Source: Gammaproteobacteria bacterium (GTDB taxonomy: Bacteria; Pseudomonadota; Gammaproteobacteria; Burkholderiales; Burkholderiaceae_C). Taken from it: 64,000 nucleotides of DNA. The notes beneath the pieces are model-generated. The model saw only the letters and a list, made by a program, of their open reading frames with translations, did not search any database and was not told where the DNA came from. The stretch spans positions 434,001 to 498,000 of the forward strand of contig JAHJWB010000001.1 in NCBI GenBank assembly GCA_018828125.1, written 5' to 3'. Of the stretch, positions 9,119 through 17,064 are shown piece after piece (position 1 is the stretch's first letter; every line of letters begins with the position of its first letter). A program made the translations under genes and the position numbers.

Positions 9119-9631
9119 ATGCCCTTGATATATCGCGCAACCGCTTTCGTGGCCGCCGCCTTTTCCCTGCTGGCGCTCACCGCCTGCGACCCCCAGCGCA
9201 TCAGCGAACTGCAGCCCGGCGTCTCCACCGAGGCCGACGTGCGCGACCGCTTTGGTGCCCCCGAGAACGTGTGGGACGAGCCCGACGGCGCCCGCACCTT
9301 TGAATACAACCGCCAGCCCGCAGGCCAGGTCAACTACATGATCACCCTGGGCCCGGACGGCCGCCTGACCGAAGTGCGCCAGGTGCTGACACCCGAAAAC
9401 TTCGCCAAGATCGTGCCCGGCATGCGCATGGACGAGGTGCGCCGCCTGCTGGGCAAGCCCGCTAAGGTCACGCCCTACGAGCTGAAGAACGAGACCTGGG
9501 CAGATTGGCGCTTTTTGCAGGGGGCCAACCAGGCCCGCGTATTCACCGTGGTCTACGGATCAGGGCAGGTGGTGTTGCGCACCCAGACGGGCGATGACAC
9601 AGATGCGCCGGAGTTCAAGGGTGGCAAGTAG
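9119..9631 (+). CDS. BamE/SmpA/OmlA-like outer-membrane lipoprotein
   Basis: This 170-residue protein has a lipoprotein signal peptide with lipobox LTAC (Cys about residue 23). Two tandem BamE-like segments follow: ISELQPGVSTEADVRDRFG and FAKIVPGMRMDEVRRLLG, the PGxxxxEVxxxxG pattern of the SmpA/OmlA fold. BamE proper stabilises the beta-barrel assembly machine, but that protein has a single domain of about 110 residues, so this is a two-domain relative. Its own role is inferred to lie in the envelope. The stop is nine bases from the convergent sulP stop. Confidence 0.75.
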   Translation: MPLIYRATAFVAAAFSLLALTACDPQRISELQPGVSTEADVRDRFGAPENVWDEPDGARTFEYNRQPAGQVNYMITLGPDGRLTEVRQVLTPENFAKIVPGMRMDEVRRLLGKPAKVTPYELKNETWADWRFLQGANQARVFTVVYGSGQVVLRTQTGDDTDAPEFKGGK

Positions 9632-9640
9632 CCCCGCGCG

Positions 9641-11347
9641 CTAAACGTCCACACCGGAACCGCCCTGCGCCGCCAGCCGGTCGGCAAAGCCCGAGCGTTC
9701 GATGAGCGAGCGCGGTTGTTCGTGCAGGTGGACCACGCTCAGCCGCCCACCACGCGCGGCTACGGCTTTCAGTATCTGCTCCAGCGCGTCCAGCCCGGTG
9801 GTGTCCAGCGCCACCAGTTCACAGGCGTCCAGTTCCACGTCCATGCCGGGCGGGCCGGTTTCCACCGCCTGGATGATCGGGTCGATCTTGGCGGCGGCAC
9901 CAAAAAACAGCGCACCGTGCAGGCGCCAGGTGGCGACGGGGTGCACTGGGTGGACGGGGGCAGACGGTGGCTGCGCGGCCAGGTCGGTGGGCTGTGGCGG
10001 CGCCACATCGGGCTGGCGCTCTGCCCGGAACAGCCCGCTCATGCGGCGCACAAACAGCGCGCAGGCCATGAACAGGCCCACCTCCACCGCCACCGTCAGG
10101 TCAAACACCACGGTGAGAAAAAACGTGCTCAGCATCAGCAGCCGGTAGTGGTTGCTGAAGTGCTTGAGGCGCGCAAACTCGTGCCATTCGCCCATGTTCC
10201 AGGCCACAAACAGCAGGATACCCGCCAGCACCGCCAGCGGAATATGCAGCGCCAGCGGCGCCCCCACCAGCACGATGACCGCCAGCGTGGCCGCATGCAC
10301 CATGCCCGCCACGGGCGAAGTGGCGCCCGAACGGATGTTGGTCACCGTGCGCGCAATGGTGCCCGTCGCCGGCATGCCGCCAAAAAACGGCACGATCATG
10401 TTGGCGGCGCCCTGGGCCATCAGCTCCTGGTTGGGGTCGTGTTTTTTGTGGTGCGGGTCTGTGGCCAGCTGGTCGGCCACGCGCGCGCACAGCAGCGATT
10501 CGATGGCGCCCAGCAGCGCAATCGTCAGCGTGGGCGTAACGAGCAGCCGCACCGTCTCCCACGAAAAAGCAGGCAGCTCAAACACCGGCAACCCTTGCGG
10601 AATGCCGCCAAACCGCGACCCAATCGTCTCCACCGGAAAACTGAAGCCCCAGGCCAGCAGGCTCAGCACCACCAGCGCCACCACGGGCGCGGGCACGCGC
10701 GCAAACCGGCGCACCTTGTGGCCCTCCAGCAACCGGATCACCGGCGAGCCCTTGAGAAACAGCCGGGGCCAGAGAAACAGCAGCGCCACGCAGGCCAGCC
10801 CCAGTGCGAAGGCATAGGGGTTGACGGTGTCGATGTGTTGCGCCAACGTGTTGACCTGTGAAAAGAAGTTGCCCGGCATCCGGTCAACTGACAGCCCCAG
10901 CCAGTCCTTGACCTGCGACAACGCAATCAGCACCGCGATGCCGTTGGTAAAGCCGATCACGATGCTCACCGGCACAAACCGCACCAGCGTGCCCAGGCGG
11001 AACAGCCCCAGCAGCACCAAAATGACGCCGGCGCAGGCGGTGGAAATCAGCAGGTTGGCCACGCCATAGCGTTCCACAATGCCGTAAACAATGACGATGA
11101 ACGCGCCCGCGGGCCCGCCAATCTGCGCATTGGTGCCCCCCAGGGCGGAGATCAAAAAACCCGCAATGATGGCCGTCCACAGCCCCGCCTCGGGCTTGAG
11201 GCCGCTTGCAATCGCAAACGCCATGGCCAGCGGCAGCGCCACAATGCCCACCGTCACCCCCGCGCCCACGTCGGCCAGCCAGCGGCTTTTGGTGTAGCCG
11301 CGCAGGGAGTCGATCAGGCGGGGGCGGAAGGCGGTGGAAAACTGCAT
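9641..11347 (-). CDS. SulP family inorganic anion transporter with STAS domain
   Basis: This 568-residue inner-membrane protein belongs to the SLC26/SulP family (sulfate, bicarbonate or C4-dicarboxylate transport; the substrate cannot be read from sequence). Ten or more hydrophobic segments lie before residue about 400. They include GIVALPLAMAFAIASGLKPEAGLW, split here as the helix 1-2 region, and GGMPATGTIARTVTNIRSGATSPVAG, the classic SulP loop. A C-terminal STAS domain has LDACELVALDTTGLDALEQI. No partner regulator is adjacent; a carbonic anhydrase is about 8 kb away, but linkage to it is speculative. Confidence 0.9.
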   Translation of the reverse strand: MQFSTAFRPRLIDSLRGYTKSRWLADVGAGVTVGIVALPLAMAFAIASGLKPEAGLWTAIIAGFLISALGGTNAQIGGPAGAFIVIVYGIVERYGVANLLISTACAGVILVLLGLFRLGTLVRFVPVSIVIGFTNGIAVLIALSQVKDWLGLSVDRMPGNFFSQVNTLAQHIDTVNPYAFALGLACVALLFLWPRLFLKGSPVIRLLEGHKVRRFARVPAPVVALVVLSLLAWGFSFPVETIGSRFGGIPQGLPVFELPAFSWETVRLLVTPTLTIALLGAIESLLCARVADQLATDPHHKKHDPNQELMAQGAANMIVPFFGGMPATGTIARTVTNIRSGATSPVAGMVHAATLAVIVLVGAPLALHIPLAVLAGILLFVAWNMGEWHEFARLKHFSNHYRLLMLSTFFLTVVFDLTVAVEVGLFMACALFVRRMSGLFRAERQPDVAPPQPTDLAAQPPSAPVHPVHPVATWRLHGALFFGAAAKIDPIIQAVETGPPGMDVELDACELVALDTTGLDALEQILKAVAARGGRLSVVHLHEQPRSLIERSGFADRLAAQGGSGVDV

Positions 11348-11821
11348 GAATGAAGGCTCCGGAGCTATGAACGGTGGCGTGGGGTGCGCGGCGCGTTCAG
11401 CTCGGCGGGCTGCCCCCCCGTGCGCACGGGGCGCCGCAGGGGGCTAAGAGCATCAGTTCAAGCATGGAGGCGTTCAGTGTAGTGAGCACTTTTTGAAGCG
11501 CAACCGATTGCAACCCTACGGCGCCACAGCGCCACAACTTCGTGTAGTGGCTTCAGCGTCGTGTCAGCGTTGTGCGGTAAACACTACACAATTGATAGCT
11601 GGTAGCGCTTGATGGACAAGCGCTAGCGCCCTAAAACACTAAAAAAATGCCAAAAAGCGAGGGGTCGATGGAATGGCTGCGCCGGGGCGTCTTTGCAAGC
11701 CCTGTCGGTTCGCATGCAGTCGTTGTGCCGACCTCCCACCCCCGCCCAAACCCCGGCATTGGCGCGTTGCTTGCTAGTTGTGCCTCCAGGCAGATACCGC
11801 CCGGCACACACCACACGCCCT
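11348..11821. other. Divergent intergenic region upstream of sulP and the YitT-like gene
   Basis: These 474 bases hold no supportable gene. Visible elements are a GC-rich CCCCCCGTGCGCACGGGGCG hairpin around 11410-11433 (only loosely like repeat family 2) and hairpin repeat copy 2 at 11594-11635. An open frame extending the YitT-like gene upstream to 11693 looks non-coding (Pro/Arg-rich). Confidence 0.5.
11594..11635 (+). repeat. Dispersed hairpin repeat, copy 2
   Basis: It reads gatagctgg then the stem TAGCGCTT-gatggac-AAGCGCTA, then gcgccctaaa. The stem is a perfect 8 bp in plus orientation. It lies in the divergent region between sulP and the YitT-like gene. Confidence 0.9.
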
Positions 11822-12469
11822 ATGCACGACACGCCATCCCCTGCCATGCAACCGCCCGTCATTCCCCCCACACCGTCGCTGCGCCACGGCATGTTTGAAG
11901 ACGCGCAGGCGCTGTTTGCCGGCACCTTGTTTGTGGCCATGGCACTCATGCTGTTCAATCAGGCGGGGCTGCTGGTGGGCGGCACGGCGGGGGCGGCGTT
12001 TTTGCTGCACTACGTCACGGGCATCTCATTCGGCAAGTTGTTCTTTTTGGTCAACCTGCCGTTCTACTGGTTTGCGTGGACGCGCATGGGGCGTGAATTC
12101 ACGATCAAGACTTTTGTTTGCGTGGCCCTGCTGTCGTTGCTGACGGAATTGTTCCCGCACGTGATGCATGTGGACTACCTGAACCCGCTGTTTGCCTCGC
12201 TGCTGGGTGGGTTGCTGCTGGGCACGGGCTGCTTGTTCCTGGCCCGCCACCGCTCCAGCCTGGGGGGCGCCACGGTGGTGTCGCTGTACCTGCAGGCCCG
12301 CTACGGCATGCGCGCGGGGAAGGTGCAGATGATGATTGACGGCACTGTAGTGCTGCTGGCGCTGTTTGTGGTGCCGGTGGACCGCGTGGCGTATTCGGTG
12401 CTGGCGGTGCTGGTGATGAGCGGTTTCTTGTGGATCAGCCACCGGCCGGGGCGCTACACCGCAGAATGA
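11822..12469 (+). CDS. YitT family membrane protein
   Basis: This 215-residue integral membrane protein has about five to six hydrophobic helices. ALFAGTLFVAMALMLFNQAG, GLLVGGTAGAAFLLHYVTG and SFGKLFFLVNLPFYWFAW match the YitT/DUF161 family, whose GGxxG-type helix pairs are visible. Function is unknown; some homologues are annotated as putative transporters. ATG 11822 is chosen because sequence further upstream is low-complexity and not membrane-like; ATG 11846 (MQPPV) is also possible. It is convergent with mipA. Confidence 0.75.
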   Translation: MHDTPSPAMQPPVIPPTPSLRHGMFEDAQALFAGTLFVAMALMLFNQAGLLVGGTAGAAFLLHYVTGISFGKLFFLVNLPFYWFAWTRMGREFTIKTFVCVALLSLLTELFPHVMHVDYLNPLFASLLGGLLLGTGCLFLARHRSSLGGATVVSLYLQARYGMRAGKVQMMIDGTVVLLALFVVPVDRVAYSVLAVLVMSGFLWISHRPGRYTAE

Positions 12470-12500
12470 GCGGGCGGTAGGCCCCGTGGGTCGCGTGCTT

Positions 12501-13316
12501 TTAAAACCGGTACAGATATCCCGCTGTCACCGCGGGCTGGCTCGACCGGTTGACCAAGGGGCTGTTGCGAATGCTGCTGCCCAGGCGCGTGGTGCTCACG
12601 TCCACAAACATCCACTGGCGGGGTGCCAGCGTGTAGCCCACCCGCAGGCCGACTTGCAGGTTGACGGCTGAACTGCCCTCGTAGGCGGGGCGGGCCAGCA
12701 AGGCTTCGCTGCTTTCCACGCCGTAGTAGTAGTCCACATATTTGCGGTCCTGCTGCTGCACCGCAAGGCGTGGCGTGACGTCGAACGCGCCCACTTGAAA
12801 GCGGCGATCGGCCTTGAGCGTGAACTGCAGCCCCTTGCTGTGTCCCGACGCATCGGCCAGCAGTTCGGCAGACAGTTGCACGGCGTCGGTGTGCCAGGTG
12901 GCGACGGCACCCAGCCATACGCCGCCCTTGCGCTCGTTCATGCCCGCCAGCCAGGGCGAATCCTCGGCTTCGTAACCCTCGAACCCAAAGCGCGAGCGCA
13001 GACGAAGTCCCACGGGGCCCACCGAGGGCAGCTTGAAATCTACCCCCGGCCCGGCAATGCTGATCCAGCGGTTTTCGTAGGTGAGCAGTGGCAGCGGTTG
13101 CACCTTGTCATCAAAGTCCCGGTAAGGCTTGCGGTCGGCACTCACGGCCAGGCCGAGGCCCCAGGCGGACGCGGGGGCGTCGGCAGTGGGCTGAGCCCAG
13201 ACGCTGGAAGGGGCAGCCAGCGCCACCACAGTGGCGGCCACGGACGCCGCAGCGGCGATGCAGGGTACGGGCGCCAGGCGGCGGGTGGCCGAAAATACGG
13301 CGGCAAAAAAGGGCAT
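12501..13316 (-). CDS. MipA/OmpV family outer-membrane protein
   Basis: This protein of about 271 residues has a signal peptide ending SSVWAQ and beta-barrel periodicity. Family features are WGLGLAVSADRKPYRDFDDK (N-terminal strand), PLLTYENRWISIAGPGVDFKL and a C-terminal Phe (AGYLYRF), the outer-membrane insertion signal. MipA in E. coli scaffolds MltA and PBP1B, while many MipA/OmpV proteins are induced by antibiotics or metals. ATG 13316 is used; a GTG at 13331 is possible. It is divergent from a two-component pair, which suggests control by that pair. Confidence 0.85.
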   Translation of the reverse strand: MPFFAAVFSATRRLAPVPCIAAAASVAATVVALAAPSSVWAQPTADAPASAWGLGLAVSADRKPYRDFDDKVQPLPLLTYENRWISIAGPGVDFKLPSVGPVGLRLRSRFGFEGYEAEDSPWLAGMNERKGGVWLGAVATWHTDAVQLSAELLADASGHSKGLQFTLKADRRFQVGAFDVTPRLAVQQQDRKYVDYYYGVESSEALLARPAYEGSSAVNLQVGLRVGYTLAPRQWMFVDVSTTRLGSSIRNSPLVNRSSQPAVTAGYLYRF

Positions 13317-13450
13317 GGTTGAGATTTCCACAATAAAGAACTACGAGGGCAAGGCGGCCAGCCGTGGACACGGTGGCGCCGCGGTGTTAGCGTGCGGCGC
13401 GGCAAAAAGGTGGCCGAGCGCGGCTGGCCGGGGCACTGTAAAAGCCCATT

Positions 13451-13466
13451 CTTAGCGCCGCGTTAG
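13451..13466. promoter_or_regulatory. Candidate OmpR-family response-regulator box
   Basis: CTTAG (13451-13455) and GTTAG (13462-13466) are direct half-sites with an 11-base period, the spacing used by OmpR/PmrA/QseB-type regulators. They lie in the mipA / response-regulator divergent region. An inverted ctaag occurs at 13546-13550. This is inferred from spacing only. Confidence 0.35.
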
Positions 13467-13594
13467 TGGGTTTTTTGCGGGTATTGCCAACCACCGCTGT
13501 GGGCATGTCGTGGTTTGCACACCCTCCCGCCGTGCTCATGGCCCGCTAAGAAAGTCGCGATACGCTGTGGTCCACCATCCCCAAGGAGACCCCG

Positions 13595-14254
13595 TTGCGT
13601 GCATTGCTGGTGGAAGATGACGACATGATCGGGCGCAGCCTTTCGCACGCGCTCAAGGGAGCGGGCTGGTCGGTGGACTGGGTGCGCGACGGCGCCCTGG
13701 CCCACAGCGCATTTGCCGATGGCGACTACAGCTGCGTGCTGCTGGACCTGGGCCTGCCCGGGCTGGACGGCACCGAAGTGCTGCGCCGCGCCCGGGCGCG
13801 GGGCGACCTCACACCTGTGGTGGTGCTCACCGCGCGCGACGGGCTTGATGACCGCATCCTGGGGCTGGACATTGGCGCGGACGACTACCTGCTCAAACCC
13901 TTTGAAGTGCCGGAGCTGCTCGCGCGCATGCGTGCGGTGGTGCGCCGGCGCAGTGGCGTGGCGCAGTCCATCGTGGGCAATGGCGCGGTGCAGCTGGACC
14001 TGGCCACGCGCGAGGTGCTACTGGGTGGCGTGCGCGAGGCACTGACCGCGCGTGAATTTGCACTGCTGCGCGCCCTGCTGGAGCGCCCCGGCGCCATCCT
14101 GTCACGCGAGCAGCTGGAGAACCGCATCTACGGCTGGGGCGAGGAGGTCAGCAGCAATGCCGTGGACGTGCTGATCCACGGCATGCGCCGCAAGTTGGGG
14201 CCCGACGCTATCCGCAACGTGCGCGGCCTGGGCTGGCGGGTGGCGGCGCCATGA
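13595..14254 (+). CDS. OmpR-family response regulator (QseB/TctD-like)
   Basis: This is a 219-residue two-component regulator. The receiver domain has the acidic pocket VEDDD at residues 6-10, the phospho-acceptor Asp51 in LLDLGLPGLDG, the switch Thr in VVLTARDG and Lys in DYLLKPFEV. A winged-helix Trans_reg_C domain ends SSNAVDVLIHGMRRKLG and GLGWRVAAP. The start is a TTG at 13595; it is supported by an AAGGAG Shine-Dalgarno sequence at 13583-13588 and by starting exactly at the beta-1 strand (RALLVED). It overlaps the kinase gene by four bases. Confidence 0.92.
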   Translation: MRALLVEDDDMIGRSLSHALKGAGWSVDWVRDGALAHSAFADGDYSCVLLDLGLPGLDGTEVLRRARARGDLTPVVVLTARDGLDDRILGLDIGADDYLLKPFEVPELLARMRAVVRRRSGVAQSIVGNGAVQLDLATREVLLGGVREALTAREFALLRALLERPGAILSREQLENRIYGWGEEVSSNAVDVLIHGMRRKLGPDAIRNVRGLGWRVAAP

Positions 14255-15684
14255 CGGCCGCCCCACCACCGCAGGCAGAGGCCACCGCCCGCTGGTACCA
14301 GCCCCGGTCGCTGCAAGGGCAACTGCTTTTGTGGCTGACGCCCTGGGTGCTGGTGGGCGCCGTGGTGGCGGGCGGGGCGTTTTACGCCAGCTACGGCTAC
14401 CTGCTGCAGACGTTCATGAAGAACCAGATGGAGGTGCTGGCCCGGTCTCATGTGCCCAGTGGTGCAGGTGATGCACCGCAGGCGCTGCCGGTGCTGGACG
14501 AAGAAAACATCGTGAAGTGGGGCGCGTTGGTGGTACAGGTGTGGTCCGCAGACGGGCGTTTGCTCGCCACCTCCAGTCCCGATGTCGCTGTGCCCTTGCA
14601 GGCCGCTGCGGGCCATTCGCTGGTACGGCCAAGCTCTGCGTGGGACTACGGCTGGCGCGTGTTTGCCACCGCGCCTGCGGGGCCTGGTCTGCACCGGGTG
14701 CAGGTCCTGCAGAGCGAGCAGTTTTTGCGGGAAGAGGTGCTGGGGCGCACCTTGTACGTGTTGCTGCCGCTGGCCGTGCTGGTGCCCGCCTTGTTGTTCA
14801 CCTTGTGGTGGGTGGTGGGGCGCGCATCGCGCTCGCTGCGCCGGGTGGCCGACGAGGTGGCGCAGCGGGACGACCGCAGCCTGGGCGCCATCCCGATGGG
14901 GCCGACAGACCGGGTGCCCGAAGAAATCGTGCCGCTGGTGCTTTCGTTCAACGCCCTGCTGGCACGGCTGGGCGAGGCGTTTGCCGCCCAGCGCCGTTTT
15001 GTGCAGGACGCCGCGCACGAGCTGCGAACGCCCATGGCCGCGATGGCCCTGCAGATGGAAAACCTGAGCCCCTGGGTGCCGCCGGGCGAGGCGCAGCACC
15101 AGTTTGCGCAGCTGGATGCGGGCATGCGGCGCGCACAGCACCTGATCGGCCAGCTCCTTCGCCTGTCCAGACAGGAGGCGCCCGCGTCCACACACCCACC
15201 GGCCTCCGTAGACATCACCGCCCTGCTGCGCGAGAGCGTGGGGCAATTGATGCCCCTGGCAGACCAGCGGCGCATCGATGTCGGATTTGACGGCGCAGCG
15301 CAGGTCGTCGTCCAGGCCTCCGCGGAAGATCTGCGCAGCGTGTTGGACAACCTGCTCGACAACGCGCTGCGCTACACGCCGCAGGGCGGGGCCGTCGAGG
15401 TGTGTTTGCACCGGCTGGAACATGGAGCCGTGGTGGACGTGGTGGACAGCGGCCCGGGCATTCCGCCCGAACTGCGGGAGCGGGTGTTCGACCGCTTCTT
15501 CCGCGTGCCTGGCACCGTGGCGGACGGCAGCGGGCTGGGCCTCGCCATCACCCAGGCAGCAGCGCTGCGCCAGGGGCTGCGGGTGGAGCTGCGCGCGCGC
15601 GACGATGACGCCAGTGGCCTGGTGGCGCGGGTGCATTTGGGGCGCGGCTCATTGAGCGCTAAGCCGGTGCTAATCCTGGGCTGA
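14251..15684 (+). CDS. Membrane sensor histidine kinase (QseC-like)
   Basis: This 477-residue partner of the preceding regulator is coupled through an ATGA overlap. The order is a transmembrane helix (about residues 22-50), a periplasmic sensor segment with SWDYGWRVFATAPAG, and a second helix around LYVLLPLAVLVPALLFTLWW. A HAMP-like linker, the H-box FVQDAAHELRTPM, the N-box LDNLLDNALRYT, VVDSGPGIPPE and GSGLGLAIT follow. The signal is unknown. Divergent mipA is the obvious candidate target. Confidence 0.92.
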   Translation: MTAAPPPQAEATARWYQPRSLQGQLLLWLTPWVLVGAVVAGGAFYASYGYLLQTFMKNQMEVLARSHVPSGAGDAPQALPVLDEENIVKWGALVVQVWSADGRLLATSSPDVAVPLQAAAGHSLVRPSSAWDYGWRVFATAPAGPGLHRVQVLQSEQFLREEVLGRTLYVLLPLAVLVPALLFTLWWVVGRASRSLRRVADEVAQRDDRSLGAIPMGPTDRVPEEIVPLVLSFNALLARLGEAFAAQRRFVQDAAHELRTPMAAMALQMENLSPWVPPGEAQHQFAQLDAGMRRAQHLIGQLLRLSRQEAPASTHPPASVDITALLRESVGQLMPLADQRRIDVGFDGAAQVVVQASAEDLRSVLDNLLDNALRYTPQGGAVEVCLHRLEHGAVVDVVDSGPGIPPELRERVFDRFFRVPGTVADGSGLGLAITQAAALRQGLRVELRARDDDASGLVARVHLGRGSLSAKPVLILG

Positions 15685-15734
15685 GTCTCGCTTTCTAGAG
15701 TGGATGAACCTTCCTTCTCCTGAAAGTTATCTCC

Positions 15735-16364
15735 ATGAAAAAACGCCATCCCCTCGCAGCATTGGCTTGGGCCTTTCTGTCGCTGTCAGCCCTTGCGGTG
15801 GGCCTCTTTTCGTTGCGTTATGCGTTGCCGGGTATGCCGTTTCCGTCGGACCTGCCCAGCCTGCAGTTGTCGCCCCAAGCGTTCATCGTCCACGCTGTGA
15901 GTGCCTCGCTGGCGCTGATGCTGGGGCCGCTGCAGTTGGTGGCGTCGCTGCGCAGCCGGTTTCCGGTGCTGCACCGCTGGACAGGTCGAGGCTACGTGCT
16001 GGCCATTGCCGTGGCCTGGCTTTCATCGCTGCCCATGGCCGTGCACGCCATGACGGGCGCAGTGGCAGCCGCGGGGTTTTTGGCGCTGGGCCTGGTGTGG
16101 GTGGCAACCACAGGGCTGGGGGTGGTCTGCGCACTGCAGCGGCGTTTTGTGGAGCACCGGCGCTGGATGGTCCGCAGCTACGCGCTCACCGCCGCTGCCA
16201 TCACGCTGCGCATTTACCTGGGCCTCAGCGCGGGGTTGGATGTGGACTTGGACGTGTCGTACCCCTACATCGCCTGGCTGTGCTGGGTGCCCAATTTGTT
16301 TGCCGCAGAGTGGTACTTAAGACAGGCGACAGGTCGGCACCCATCGGTGTTGAAAGCGGCCTGA
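15735..16364 (+). CDS. DUF2306 domain membrane protein
   Basis: This 209-residue protein has about six predicted transmembrane helices. Motifs of the DUF2306 family are HAVSASLALMLGPLQLV, FPVLHRWTGRGYVLAI and VEHRRWMVRSYALTAAAITLR. Several conserved His and Arg at helix ends suggest a possible haem or quinone role, but the function is unknown. It follows the histidine kinase by 50 bases in the same direction, so it could be co-transcribed, though with no functional link known. Confidence 0.8.
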   Translation: MKKRHPLAALAWAFLSLSALAVGLFSLRYALPGMPFPSDLPSLQLSPQAFIVHAVSASLALMLGPLQLVASLRSRFPVLHRWTGRGYVLAIAVAWLSSLPMAVHAMTGAVAAAGFLALGLVWVATTGLGVVCALQRRFVEHRRWMVRSYALTAAAITLRIYLGLSAGLDVDLDVSYPYIAWLCWVPNLFAAEWYLRQATGRHPSVLKAA

Positions 16365-16404
16365 CGTACGCCTGCACCCAACCCGCGTGGCGGATATCCG
16401 TGGA

Positions 16405-16776
16405 TCAGCCGTCTCGGCGGCTGACATAAAACACGCCGTCTTCGTCCTCGTCAATTTCCAGTTCAATCGCGTGTTTTCCCGTGCTGGCGCACAACGACCA
16501 TGCGGTGCTGGCGATCCGGTCGTGGTAGCCGACCACCAAGCCCAGCAGTTCTGCCGCACCTTTGTTATCACTTCGGTCTGGCCAGCGCACGTCTACCTGA
16601 ATGACGTCACTGCCTTCGGTGCAGTCCATGTGGATGATTTGGGGGGAGGCGGTGTGGGGCGCGCGGGCAGCAGCGCCCTTCAGAAGCGAGCGCACGATAT
16701 CCAATGATGCGCCCGGGTCTTCTTCTCCCGCGATGGATTCACGGATCAGTGCCGGTGACAGAGGGTTTTGGGACAT
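16405..16776 (-). CDS. Hypothetical protein
   Basis: I do not recognise this 123-residue soluble protein. The ATG at 16774-16776 (MSQNPLSPALIRESIAGEE) is chosen because upstream residues are Arg/Pro-rich and look non-coding. It has no signal peptide or membrane segment. The C-terminal half is regular (IHMDCTEGSDVIQVDVRW, VVGYHDRIASTAW) and ends with the acidic IELEIDEDEDGVFYVSRR. It is convergent with the DUF2306 gene and 239 bases upstream of the metG terminator. Confidence 0.55.
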   Translation of the reverse strand: MSQNPLSPALIRESIAGEEDPGASLDIVRSLLKGAAARAPHTASPQIIHMDCTEGSDVIQVDVRWPDRSDNKGAAELLGLVVGYHDRIASTAWSLCASTGKHAIELEIDEDEDGVFYVSRRDG

Positions 16777-17014
16777 GACAACCTTTCGACATGGTGGACA
16801 GCCTTGGGGTGCCGACGTGCGTCGCACCCGAGTCTGTGGGTTCATGAATTCATTGAATGGCTGGGCATTTCCGTCGGTTGTCAGACATCCCCTCGCCGAC
16901 GGGTCGGTGTTTGCAGGGCGATGATTGCCAAGCGTTACGTGTGCAACCGAAGTCAATGACAGCGGTGATGTCAGCACTTGCGCCCGACAGTAAGCAGCAC
17001 GAGGCTTCAAGACG

Positions 17015-17042
17015 AAAAAAATGGCCCTCTTGGGGCCATTTG
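17015..17042 (-). terminator. Rho-independent terminator of metG
   Basis: On the minus strand, AAATGGCCCC-AAGA-GGGCCATTT forms a strong stem followed by TTTTTT, 23 bases after the metG stop. It is a textbook intrinsic terminator. Confidence 0.88.
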
Positions 17043-17064
17043 AAATCGAGAGGGGGAGGGCCGT

